A stretch of DNA of 64,000 nucleotides from Metallyticus violacea (Eukaryota; Arthropoda; Insecta; Mantodea; Metallyticidae). The notes beneath the pieces were generated by a model. It was not told the DNA's origin. It ran no database searches and worked only from the letters and a program-made list of their open reading frames with translations. Made by a program: the position numbers and the translations under genes. The stretch spans positions 154,348,501 through 154,412,500 of the forward strand of contig CM060833.1 of the NCBI GenBank assembly GCA_030762175.1, written 5' to 3'. Numbering within the stretch: the first letter of the stretch is position 1; every line of letters starts with the position of its first letter. Below, one piece after another: positions 33,206-43,565 of the stretch.

Positions 33206-34521
33206 GAAAAATTTTATTGAGATGTACAGGGGCATTTTCCACTTCTCCAACAATGGGACTACTAGTAATATTGGGTATATAGCCAATTGATTATCTAGTT
33301 CGATTAAGAGCAGCCTCTTATTGGCTTAAAAAACAAAATAACTCAAAAATAATGGACATTGTTGGTAAAAAGTGTAGGAATAAAAAAGAAATCAAAGATT
33401 CTTTATTACAAATATGGCAACGAGAATGGGATGAAATAAAAGAAGGTAGAAGAGTGCATGAAATATTTCCATCCATAAAGGAAAGATTGCTATTTAAGCA
33501 CATTCATCCCAATAAGGGTTTAGTGCATTATGTAACAGGGCATGGTCCATATTGCTCATATTTGCAAAGATTTAAATTACAAACAAATAATACATGTACG
33601 GACTGTAACGTAATCGATACACCGGAACATGTCTCATTTGAATGCCCTAAATACCAGTCATTTGTAGCAGAGGAAAGACGACTACTTGCTGGGAAACACA
33701 TCTGGAACATCATGAGAGACGAAGATGATTTTAGGGCATTGAACGAGCTAACAAATAAAATATCATGCAAAATGGCAGAAGAGTATAAAAACGGCAAAAA
33801 ACAAACAAGAGAAAAAATCCAAAGGCCAGAAATGGTATATTCCCCTAGAAGATCCGAGAGAATCAGGGAAAGGCAAGAAAGATATTTACAACTAGAATTA
33901 GTTGAAGAAAAAGATGATAAAGAAGATAACACCCAATTTGAATAAAAAGAAGAGAGCAGAACTGACAGAAGAAAGGAATAATGGCAGTTTTCGGGAAACG
34001 AAGCAGTTGAGAGAAGAAGTAGACAGAGGTCAAGAGAAGGAGAGAAGCGAAGGAAACTACACTGTCAACACACCATGGTCCAGTATAGCTGTTGCTTGAG
34101 ACCGGCAGCAACTCCACTGATGTCCAGGTTCCGTTGCCAGGAATTCCAGTGGGGAGCAGCCCGGATACCGAGCGTTAGCAGAAATGAAGACGCATAGAGT
34201 AAATTGGATAATATTTGTAAATTAATAAAGTTTAAATGTAACGATTGCTACTGGGTACCAGTTGCAATTGTAGATGTTATTATAAGTCATAGTAAATAGC
34301 CGTAGTGCTGGATTCCAGTACCGGTTTTGTTTTTGAAGTTTTAATTTTGTTTAGTCATAGTGTTAGTAGTATAGATTTTAAAATCTGTAAAATTTAATTG
34401 TAATTTAAATTGTATTGAAAGATATAAGAGGAATAAATAAATAAAATCTGGAGTATTACGTCCTGATGTAGAACCAAGATATCAGGATGTAAGTATTGCA
34501 GAATTAAAAAAAAAAAAAAAA
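33206..34521 (+). mobile_element. R1-like non-LTR retrotransposon, 5'-truncated insertion
   Basis: A 13-bp target-site duplication, AGTTAAAAATGAA, occurs at 33193-33205 and 34522-34534. Just before the right copy is a run of about 17 A (34505-34521). Together they define a 1316-bp insertion that contains only the 3' end of a LINE: the end of ORF2 and about 560 bp of 3' UTR. Severe 5' truncation is typical of target-primed reverse transcription. The perfect duplication indicates a fairly recent event. Confidence 0.93.
33208..33945 (+). pseudogene. LINE ORF2 C-terminus (R1/LOA-type) fragment
   Basis: The frame is open from the insertion point apart from one TAG at 33280. It begins LLRCTGAFSTSPTMGLLVIL, the transition block usually found upstream of the C-terminal domain (TGA-RTT-T--L-V--G--P), then PIDYLVRLRAASYWL. 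An ATG-led stretch from 33352 of 197 codons follows. It contains GHGPYCSYLQRF and C-DC-----TPEHVSFECP, the CCHC-like knuckle near the end of R1/I-group ORF2, then a basic, glutamine- and glutamate-rich tail to a TAA at 33943. The protein would have been the multifunctional LINE polymerase; endonuclease and RT domains are absent. Only one disabling change is seen in this part. Confidence 0.88.
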
Positions 34522-34660
34522 AGTTAAAAATGAAATTACTGAACAATCACAGAGGGTGCCAAAAATGTATACACACTTCCAGCAAAGAAAAGACTGTGTT
34601 AACATAACATAACTGAATTCACACAAACAGAAAATGATGAGCGCTAATCATCTTTTACAG

Positions 34661-35179
34661 TTACAATAGTTGCTCAAAATGCCCACCATCGGCGTCGATA
34701 CACTTCTGAGTACGTTGAACTATTGATTGAGTAACGTTTGCGAAAGTGTCTTCAGCGATTGCAGTACATGCCGATTCGATTTTTGCCCCACATGCTGCCA
34801 TTGTAGCTGGTTTTTTACGGTATATAACATCCTTAAGAGTTTCCCATAGGTAGAAGTCCAACGGAGTCAGATCCGGAGAACGCGATGAAAACTCAATCGG
34901 ACCTCCTCGTCCTATCCAGTGCCTTGGAAGCGCTCAGAATATTGCCTTGGATCCAGTGCGCGGGGCTTGTTGCTGTGCGATGTCTCCTAGATCTGCCCTT
35001 GTGAACATCGCCACGGTACCATGAGTCTCAAATTTGTCTCGAATGCCTGCAATTGTTACTCGCGTTGGTGTTTCTGTTCTGTACACACGTCTACATTGCC
35101 TTTGAACTTCAACATTCTCGGTTTTCCAATGCCACTTCAAAATTGCTTTCTGCTGTTCAAGCGATAATCTTGGCTCCAT
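34661..35179 (-). pseudogene. DUF4817-type transposase, catalytic centre deleted
   Basis: From ATG at 35179: MEPRLSLEQQKAILKWHWKT, QRQCRRVYRTETPTRVTIAG and IRDKFETHGTV (helix-turn-helix part), then RTGSKAIF and a stop. After a deletion the frame gives ALPRHWIGRGGPIE, RSPDLTPLDFYLWETLKD (third Asp block), YRKKPATM and VQRTQKCIDADGGHFEQLL with a stop at 34661. The blocks with the first two catalytic residues are lost. The deletion differs from copy 1, so the two shortened forms arose separately. Confidence 0.85.
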
Positions 35180-35214
35180 TTTGTTGTAGCAACGCTAGCA
35201 TAACGCAATGGTTT

Positions 35215-35500
35215 TTTATTTTTTTGAGTAGTATTTAACGCCCGTTTTTACTACTGAGGCACCACAGGCGGCGTACACTAATAATACATGAAATGAAATG
35301 ATACATTGGGAAAGGATTTCTTTTTCAAGGAAAGAAATGTTCCAGGCCTAAATTTAGGGTACCTCTCCGGCTATTGCCTTTTATGAGGACTGAGGAAAAC
35401 CAGGAAAAAATCTGTCAGGGAGGACGGTACTGGCGGGATTCGAACCACAGACCTCCCGCTCACGAGTCCGCGCCTCAACCACCTCGGCCACCCGTGGCGG
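35215..35500 (-). repeat. SINE family A inside the DUF4817-type element
   Basis: Full-length minus-strand copy with head (GCCACGGGTGGCCGAGG, B box GGTTCGAATCCC) and end. Flanks ATAACGCAATG (left) and ATAACCGAATG (right) are a target duplication with mismatches. The uninterrupted site in copy 1 at 12.43 kb (TACGTTATGC region) confirms the insertion point. Confidence 0.93.
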
Positions 35501-35737
35501 TATAATATAATAACCGAATGTAAGTCACATTTGTTTACAGAACATCATACGATAATCTTGGCTTCATTTGTTCATTGTTGATTTACCTGTCACGTAGCAA
35601 CACTATCATAATGTATGTGAGTAACATCTGTTTACAGAACATCATACTACATATTACTGTTGTTTTTCGGCTCAACTTTGAAATATATTAAATAGATATC
35701 TAATATGAAAGCGTGTATACATTTCTGGCACCCTCGG

Positions 35738-36486
35738 AAGAGTGCAATTTTCTTATAAAACCCCATTTGTTTAAAATAATTAATGACCGCAAACATATTT
35801 ATAGTCTTCTGAGTTCATGCACTTGCAAACAGGTTTGACCTATCAACTCTATTCTATGTGTTTGCTTGTTTAAAAATATTATAAATCTAATTAATCTATT
35901 TTTATGGATATCTTCAGTTTTGGGGGTATGTAAATTAAATGAATATCGCCTCTTACGGGCATAAAGGAAAATCGATTAAGTTGTCCTTAATATAGTGTGA
36001 TTATTTGAGTTAAGGGCCACATGAGAGCTTCTCCCAAAACGCAGCCGCGCATAAATAAAAGATATAGTTGGTGTCGGCTCCTAAGTAGTTATATAAACAT
36101 TCTATAAAATAACTTAAAATAGAAAGCTTATCTTTAATAAAGTCACTTTATCCGAAAAACCGTTGACCTGAAGTTCTAAACACACTCCATTATTTCAGCA
36201 TTTAAAAGTTTTAAATAATCAAGTATACCAAGTGAGAATGAATTTTTCAAAGGAAATATAAATTACTTATGAAATGCAACACTTTCTGCGTCTGCCCGCC
36301 TTTCTTTTATTTCAAACTCACTATTATTGCATTTAAAACAAGATTGCTTTTTCTATAGTTTGCTCTTTGCTTACAAATATACTAATAGGTGGCTAAATAT
36401 TATTAAACAGGCCAGTGTAAGGTATTGAAGAATATTATAGGATCCTACTTTCACCAATATGCACGATGTTGCCACCATTGAAAAAG

Positions 36487-36489
<3 letters not shown>
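35738..36489. other. non-coding, no recognised feature
   Basis: AT-rich, no supported reading frame. Confidence 0.4.

Positions 36490-36532
<43 letters not shown>
36490..36532. repeat. (TA)n microsatellite
   Basis: An uninterrupted TA run of about 21 units. Confidence 0.97.
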
Positions 36533-36537
<5 letters not shown>

Positions 36538-37009
36538 TAAACAGTCTGCAACTAATAATGCAGATTTATCTTAAGAATTAAGTGTATAAATGCTTCCGTT
36601 CTCACTGCTAGAACAATTGCATTTAGTTTACTGATGTAAAATATCTGCATGACTCAAACAATCATCAAGTTTTCACAGAAAACTTAAAATATATCCATTG
36701 AGCTTGTAAAAGATGGACATTTTCCTGTAAATTATATATTTCAAATCCTAAAGAGATTCAAATATTTATATTAATACTCTCTTCTCTTTTAGGGAATTCC
36801 GAAGGAAGTATTTAGTGAATTCCGAGGGAAGTAAACTATTGAAAAAAATGGTTTAATAATTTTTCCAAAACTACATCGATCGTACCTACTAGACACCTAC
36901 AATGAAAGAATATAATAAGAAGCAGAAAAGAATAAAATACTTAAGGTATACACGAATTATATCTCACTCTATTTCTAACTTTTAGAGTTCTTCTAACGCA
37001 AGACGACAT
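36533..37009. other. non-coding; short direct repeat near 36795-36830
   Basis: GAATTCCGAAGGAAGTATTT is followed by GAATTCCGAGGGAAGTA, a small direct duplication. Otherwise no recognised feature. Confidence 0.4.
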
Positions 37010-37911
37010 GTCCGTTAATACACTCTAGCGGTCGCAATTTTTGTTTTTTCTCAACGAACTCGGCATATAACCATCAATTAACAAATAATTCATCGAGTTC
37101 GTAAACCAGCCAAATTGGACCACTGGGGGGATAAAAATGGAACATTTAAAAAAAAATGGAAATATCGCTCTAGCTGCCGCAATTTTGGTTTATTCTCAAC
37201 GAAGTTCAGTATATTTCTTTTAAAAATGTTCATAAAAGTATTTTCCGAAAATCAAGGCAATCGGGACATTAAGATTGGGGGTTAAATTAACACTTAAAAA
37301 TTGCTCTAGCATTGGCAACTTTAAATGTTTTTAAAGGAATTTCGGTATATGCCATTGAAATAAAATAAGAAAAAGAGTTTCTGAAAACAATTGAATTCGA
37401 ACTATTAGGAGGGGGTTTATCTGAAACCTAAAATTTAAAAATCGCTCTAGAAGTATTGATATTTGTTTTTTTACAACAAAACTCCATATATACCATTTAA
37501 ATAAAATGAGAAAAACAGTTCCTTAAAATCAGTGAAATCACATTATTAAGAGTGGGAATTAAAGGGAAATTTAAAAATAGCTCTAGCGGGCACATTTTAA
37601 TTTTGTTAAAGAAAGCTCGTATATGACATTGAAATAAAATAAAACTAGTTTTCTAGTTTCTGAATAATCAATGAAATCGGATTATTAGGAGTGGGGTGGG
37701 GATTTCAATTTAAAAATCGTTCTAGCGGCACCAATATTAGTTTACTCACAACAAAATTCGGTACATTCCATTTAAATAAAGTAAGAAAAAATATTTCCTA
37801 AAATTAGGGCAATTGGACCATTAGTAGTACGGGTATACTTCAAAACTGAAATTTAAAAGGCGCTCTTGCATTTAATTTTCTCTACAGTGTTTTATAATAA
37901 AAGGAAAAATT
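37010..37911 (-). repeat. ~140-bp satellite array of composite element S, copy 1
   Basis: The anchor GCTCTAGC and its variants recur at about 37022, 37167, 37304, 37445, 37581, 37720 and 37862, spaced 136-145 bp. Each unit carries a CAACGAAACTCGGTATATGC-like block, a TTGAAATAAAATAAGAAAAA-like block and a GATTATTAGGAGTGGGG-like block. Orientation is opposite to the array at 61.0-62.3 kb. No coding potential. Confidence 0.9.
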
Positions 37912-37923
37912 AATTTGGCATAT

Positions 37924-38223
37924 TTTTTTTTTGATTGATTTTTTTATGGACGCTCTTTAACATCTCAGGTCATCAGCGTCCCATTCAACTCAGGGCGTGA
38001 AACGGTCGACAAATTTTGCTCAGAGGCCTCTCTTTCAGGCTTGAGGTTCTTTTTCGTGCCGTAAATGTACGACACGGGACCCACGGCTTTATTTCCCTTC
38101 CGAAGGAAGCCATACTTAGGATTTTTACGCCCCGAAAAAAATCCATCGGTCCTAGCCGGGTTCGAACCCTCGATCTTGGATTTAGGAGGTAAGTATGGTA
38201 ACCACTACACCACCAGGACCGAC
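37924..38223 (-). repeat. SINE family B inside composite element S copy 1
   Basis: Full-length, little-diverged copy with head A box (TGGTGTAGTGGTTACCATAC) and B box (GGGTTCGAACCCGG-like). Target duplication AATTTGGCATAT (37912-37923) and AATTTTGCATAT (38224-38235). Homology of composite element S continues on both sides. Confidence 0.95.
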
Positions 38224-38754
38224 AATTTTGCATATAAAAACATCGTCGTGAAGATAGCAAATGAGAAATATTAATCTAATATGTGTGTGAGAATTATATT
38301 TGCATGCAAGAGCACTCTGTAATAACCTTCAGAAAATGTTTTCGTTACATAATTTGTCTACAATAACATTTTAATTACATTTCAAAGTCAACGAAAATCG
38401 TTGAAACATTCGAATGTTTTTGCTGATTGAGAATTTATTTCCTTATTACATTGTAATTGTTTTTAAATGGTAACATTTTTATTGAAAAATATGAACATCG
38501 TCTTATTAAATAAGCAATGTATCTAGGAACTTTCTGTTATTTCTCTCTACTTTAGTGAATGTAAAGATGATATCAAGGGCTCACTTCATAATCATGGTTA
38601 CGTTTAAAAATGTTTAAAAATACTCACACAGTACAGCTTTGTCTATCAGTGGTCATATATTTCATTTAATTAATAGTATACCATTAATTTTTGTGGTTTA
38701 ATCTCAATAGTAATAATAATAATAATAATAAAAATAATAATACTGAATTTTGCT

Positions 38755-38805
<51 letters not shown>

Positions 38806-38830
38806 TCGCTTAGTTTACGGAGTTTTGTAT
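38224..38830 (-). repeat. body of composite element S, copy 1, with (AAT)n at 38710-38804
   Basis: On the minus strand it matches 42300-42690 and 60480-60960, for example TGATAGACAAAGCT-TACTGTG, GATATCATCTTTACATTCAC and ACATATTAGATTAATATTTC. An (AAT)n microsatellite replaces part of the body. Beyond it CGTAAACTAAGCGAAT, the outer start of the body in the other copies, is recovered. Confidence 0.85.
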
Positions 38831-39388
38831 TTAGTAATACAAAATATCTGCTATATATCATTTTCTACCACAAAAATGAACGAACAGTGAGAAGTTAACC
38901 ATTTTAATACGAGTCCAATCATCACGATATTAGAAATTATGGTTTGGTCTTTTGAATAACTTGGTAACTTTTGAAAAATGAATTCACTAAGCTACTTGAC
39001 GAATTCGTTGTAGTATTTTTGGAAAACAGTATGATTTTCTTAGCTGGATGAACTATTGTGTAATATTGATTTAGGCTGCCATCATAAATCTTGCTATTGC
39101 AGAGCATGTATGCGCTGGTTAATTACATCGCGGATACCTGATAAAATCCAAGCATCTTCAGTAAAGCACGGCTAAACTTGCTTGTTCTGGTGAAGACAAT
39201 TTGAGGTGGACTGTTTCATGGGTGGAACTCGATTCTAAAGAAAAATGTCATTAAAAGTACGTACATGTCGTTTCGCCTAAAGGCCCTAAAGGAATTCCCA
39301 GTTTCGTTACAAAAACATATTGGAAAAAATCTGTTTCTTGATCGTAAAAGGAGCAAAAAATTGTCCATAAAATTTGAATATCGTGTAA
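38831..39388. other. non-coding, no recognised feature
   Basis: AT-rich spacer before mariner copy 2. Confidence 0.4.
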
Positions 39389-39390
39389 TA

Positions 39391-40659
39391 CTAGGATAGG
39401 TACATAAGTTTCCGGCCTAACCATTTTCTAGGTATGATAAACACGAAAACTATATTTCACTTTTCAATATAGTTATCCTTTATTGCAATACAGTTCTCAC
39501 ATCTTTGAATTAACATTTCAATCCTCCCCCCCCCCCGAAAAAAAATAGTCAAAACTCTTGTCTGCAAAATGGGCATAAACAGCATTCATCACTTCTTCGT
39601 CACGCTTAAATTTCCTTCCTCGAAGGTTCTTCTGGAGTTTTTACAAGAGGAAATAGTCACTGGGAGCTAGATCTGGGCTGTAGGGTTGATGGTCGACATC
39701 CTTGAAGCTACATTTCCTTACAGCTTCCTTTGCAACAAGAGCTGTGTGCACAGGCGCGTTGTAGTGAAGAAGCGCACCACTCAACTTTCCTCGCCTTTTC
39801 TCTTTGTGGGAAGCACGTAGTCTGTGCAGTAGGTCAGCATAGTACTCCCCATTTACTGTGTTGTTTCTCTCCATGAAGTCAATGAAGAATATTCCTTCAC
39901 AGTCCCAAAATATTGTGGCCATGATCTTCTTGGTTGACCGAGTGACCTTGGCCTTTAGAGGCGGTGCTTCGCCAGGTATACGCTCCTCCATTGATTCTCT
40001 TTTGGACAGGGACATAGTAGAGGACCATAGTTTCACCTCCTGTAACAATAGTTTGTAGAACTTCTCTCTCGTTCCCACGGCAGAGCTCCAAAAATGCCTG
40101 ACAACAGATGACTCGCTGCTTTTGGATTGAAGGAAGAAGCCTAGGCACCCATCTTGCACCAACCTTATTCATGAATAATTCGAAGGACTGTTGTTTTAGA
40201 AAGGCCCAACCTTGCTGCTGTTACTGTAACTCTGAGCCACCCATAATTTCTCCCTCCACAAGAGCGATGTTTTCAGAAATAAGCACCTCCAAGGGCCGAC
40301 CTTCACGCTCTTCGTCTTCAATGATTTCTTGACCCATTGGGAAAAGTTTGATTCATTCCTTTACGGTATAATATGAGGCCGATGCTTGCCCATATACACC
40401 GTCCAATCTTGTTTATTTTCTTTTGGAGTAAGCTCTTCTTTTGTGAAGAACTTAATAACAGCTGGACACTCCATTTTGAACACGTAACAATCTTCTACAC
40501 ATAGCCTTCTTTATACAACTATATCTGAACAAGTGAACACAGTGGAAAAGTTACAGCTGCAATTATTTATTTTACAGATAGTGTGTGACACCGGATAAGA
40601 ATTATTGTGAAGACAATAATCCTTATCGACGAGGCCGGAAATTTATGGACCTATCCTCA
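39391..40659 (-). mobile_element. mariner element, copy 2, complete ends
   Basis: Inverted repeats CTAGGATAGGTACATAAG (left) and TTATGGACCTATCCTCA (right) are flanked by TA at 39389-39390 and 40660-40661. The length of 1269 bp is normal for mariner. It is the same family as 14942-16186 and in the opposite orientation. A C run near 39523-39535 lies within the coding region. Confidence 0.93.
39457..40474 (-). pseudogene. mariner transposase pseudogene, copy 2
   Basis: The start ATG is at 40474 (MECPAVIKFFTKEELTPKE) and the end IQRCENCIAIKDNYIEK with TGA at 39457. The length of about 339 codons is near the usual 345. The order of motifs matches copy 1. First catalytic block TGGETMVLY (Asp to Gly), second LLHYNAPVH (Asp to Tyr), third SPDLAPSDYFLL intact. 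There are several frameshifts, for example near 39530 at the C run, near 40000-40040, and upstream of 40360. Inactive. Confidence 0.92.
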
Positions 40660-40661
40660 TA

Positions 40662-42110
40662 CACTATTACATTATAACATTATTGGTGTATTTAAAACTG
40701 TCCTTGAATAGGATAAACATGTTACTAAAATTACAGTTTGTTATCGCTTAAATCTTTAACTGAAATTGAACATTCGATGCGATTCGGTTACTTGTTGATA
40801 ATTTACATTGGTCAAAAATTAAAGTGCAAACGTTTATGTTACTAATAAATTAATGACTCGCCTTCTTACTGTCTTTTGATTTTCACTTTCTGAAAAAGTT
40901 TTATTTTTAAATCTTTGATTTTCTTATCGATCTATGCACTTCATAAATATTTACTTAACCCTTGCCCCATGCAAACTTTGTAAGCCATGCATAGAGAGTC
41001 AAATACTGGTCTAATCTATTCCTCCATGTGTAACTACAACTAGCAATAGCTACAATTTATTTGCAGACCATTGTAGAACAGAAACCACATTTCTGTGTGT
41101 AGAATGTGCATATGTAGATATACTAAGTCAAGTAGCATATGGTGTGATGATGACTGTAGGATCATTCCGTTCATATGTCAAAACGCAAGGTTTGTGTTTG
41201 CGGCCATGTTAACATAAGTTACTGTGGATCATTAAAAATGCATTGGCAATGGATTTTTTGCGTTTTCTCGTTGACTCAAGTTGCATTATACAACAATGTT
41301 ACGCGCAACCACGGAACTTTTACAACGTTAGTGATAATACTCTGTCTCATCAAAAAGAAAAGATAACAGAATTATGCAACAAGCAGATTCATCAAGATGC
41401 GTTTAGCTTGGCATGCTCTGTTGCTCATTTTGGTGAATGGAATAAATGTAAATTCTCTTTCTGGCTGTTCCAGCTTCAAACAACGCGTCGTGATAAGATT
41501 ATTTTGAACAAAGGGGCGCCTAATCATGCTGAAATTTGTCGTCAAACGTTGGCACGTTGCGGTAGCAACCACATAAAGCCCACAAAAGCCTTCTAATGGG
41601 TATGGAGATGCCCAAATCCGGAAGAACAAATGTTTGGCAGGGATGAAAATTTAAAGGAGCGACTAACGTTAACGTATCTCATGTCGGAATATAAAACCAG
41701 TGACTAGCAAATGAACGCAGAAAGAGCAAAGCAGCTTGAAATGAAATCACTTTCTGTTAAAAAAAAAAAATAAATAAATAAATAAAAAATAAAAATAAAT
41801 AACTACATTAACATTTTTAATGTTAAAAATTATTTTACGAAAGTGTACTTATGTCTTAGGGGAAAATGCATACATTCTTTACACAAGCTAGAATTGAAAA
41901 ATATTTTATTTATATTTTTATTTTACGTGGCTTGAATGTATGCGATTAAAATACACTTGTTCTTTAAAAAAATTATAAAATTGAGCTTGCTTTGCTTTTT
42001 ATAATTCTGTGTTTTATTACTTTTTAGTAACTCCGCCATGATACATATGCGGTTTACTATTTAAATTATGTGTAAGAAAATATCTAACATAGAAACATAA
42101 TTTTCAAACA
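40662..42110. other. non-coding; unidentified frame at 41243-41596
   Basis: A 117-codon frame (FLRFLVDSSCIIQQCYAQP, HQDAFSLACSVAHFGEWNKC, CRQTLARCGSNHIKPTKAF) has protein-like residues but no family I recognise and no splice evidence. An (AAAT)n-like run lies at 41760-41790. The rest holds nothing I can support. Confidence 0.3.
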
Positions 42111-42860
42111 AAAAGTCCGTCATATAGGAGCTGCGTAAACTAAGAGAATTTCTCACCTAGTACAGTAACTTTAAAAAAAGAACGTAAAATGCAAATTATG
42201 GACTTTTAATTAATGAAATAAGTTATGGCGTTCTTGTGTGGTATTAGGGGAACAAAATTAGAGTTCTTACAATCTATAAGTAACACAAAAGGGAAACCAA
42301 ATTTTTAGAAGTATTATTATTGAGATTAAATCACAAAAATTAGTAGTATACTATTTAGTAAATTAAATAATATGACCACTGATAGACAAAGCTATACTGT
42401 GTAGGTATTTTTAAATGTTTTTAAATATATCCATGTATAAGAACTGGGCCCTTGATATCATCTTTACATTCACTTTAATAGAGAAAAAGAACAAATAGTT
42501 TCAAGTTACGAATACACTGTATTTTTATGAAGATGTTCATATGTTTCAATAAAACAAAAACACGTTACTGTTTAAAAACAAGCACATTGTACTAAGCAAA
42601 TAAACAATTGAAAGCTTCATGATCTTCATTGCCTTTTAAATTTTAATTTAAATGTCATTGTAGTAAAAAAGCATGTAACGAAAACGTTTTGGACCGCTAG
42701 AACAATTGTTAACTTTAAATTCTTTAAAAGAATTTCGCTTTAGGTTAACCGCCACCCCTAATGGACCAATTTTGCTGATTAACGAACTCGACCAATTGTT
42801 TGATATATGCCCAGTTTCGTTGAGCAAAAACAAAAATTGCAACCGCTAGAGCGTTAAAGG
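42110..42860 (+). repeat. composite element S, copy 2 (body plus one partial satellite unit)
   Basis: Body homology with 60310-60960 begins at GCGTAAACTAAG-GAATTTCTCAC and includes ATAAGTTATGGCGTTCTTGT, CTTACAATCTATAAGTAA and ATGTTCATATGTTTCAATAA. After 42690 comes a single degenerate satellite unit ending CAAAAATTGCAACCGCTAGAG at about 42852. This copy shows the satellite part can be present as about one unit, so arrays in the other copies have probably expanded. Confidence 0.85.
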
Positions 42861-43024
42861 ATGCATAAAGAGTTGGTATATGGCTATATATAGTTGTATT
42901 TATATAAGTTTTTTTGTTTCATCGTAGATGTTTAACAGCAGGATCGAATGAGATTTGGAGAAATTAATTAAAAATCTTTCTATGGGTACAAAATCAATAG
43001 CGTGCATTCCTTCAGAATTCGCCA
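42861..43024. other. short spacer
   Basis: Unassigned sequence between element S and a SINE. Confidence 0.4.
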
Positions 43025-43219
43025 TTTTTTTTATTTAGTTTATTTACGGACATTAACATCTCAGATCATCAGCGTCCCATTCACATCAGGGCGTGAAACG
43101 GCCGACAAATTTTGCTCAGAGACCTCTTTTTTCAGGCTTGAGGTTCTTTATCGTGCCGCAAATGTACCACACGGGACCCACAGCTTTACTTCCCTTCCAA
43201 AGGAAGCCATACCTAGGAA
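43025..43219 (-). repeat. SINE family B, 3' part, minus strand
   Basis: Tail and body are present; the match stops at AGGAAGCCATACCTAGGA, before the tRNA-like head, so it is 5'-truncated. Confidence 0.88.
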
Positions 43220-43565
43220 TTCGCTAATGAAAAGTGTTAACTCTTATTTAAATATTCTGTAATATTTGTAATTTTCTATCAGTAGCACCAGCATAATAGT
43301 CTACTGTTTAAAGCATTTAATACAATTTACTGAATACTATTAGCTGTATATGTATAAAGTGTGGAATTAGATTTCATTATAGAAACCTGTTAGTATGTTC
43401 ACTGTTTAATATTAAAGAAGATTGCTATTCCTTCTTACCGTTCCCGTCCCGCATTGTAGTCGAGTACCTTACAATCCGCTAATGTTTTGTTATATTAAGA
43501 GTGAAACCAACCACGTCAGACGCGAAACGAAAAAGAAACGCTCCAACTTTGAAACATGAGCAAAT
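43220..43565. other. non-coding, no recognised feature
   Basis: AT-rich spacer. Confidence 0.4.

Larger units (their letters stand above)
34550..35737 (-). mobile_element. internally deleted DUF4817-type DNA transposon, copy 2, with a SINE inside
   Basis: The left end CAGAGGGTGCCAAAAATG and right end ATTTCTGGCACCCTCGG are inverted repeats matching copy 1 at 12317-12903. TA flanks are not evident. On the right side, the ACAGAACATCATAC region is present twice (near 35535 and 35634), showing a local duplication of the subterminal part. A SINE A interrupts the 5' untranslated region. Confidence 0.85.

Noticed and set aside
33528..33932. 134-codon minus-strand frame
   Set aside because: Shadow of the LINE C-terminal coding strand, which has recognisable motifs on the plus strand.
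34550..34560. TA target duplication for DUF4817-type copy 2
   Set aside because: Copy 1 has clear TA flanks, but copy 2 has CA/AA around the same end sequence, so I do not claim one.
37010..37911. Helitron assignment of the satellite-bearing element
   Set aside because: No TC start, no CTRR end with hairpin and no Rep/helicase sequence was seen; kept only as a hypothesis.
41243..41596. 117-codon frame as a host gene
   Set aside because: No family recognised, no flanking splice signals that fit; left as an unidentified frame.
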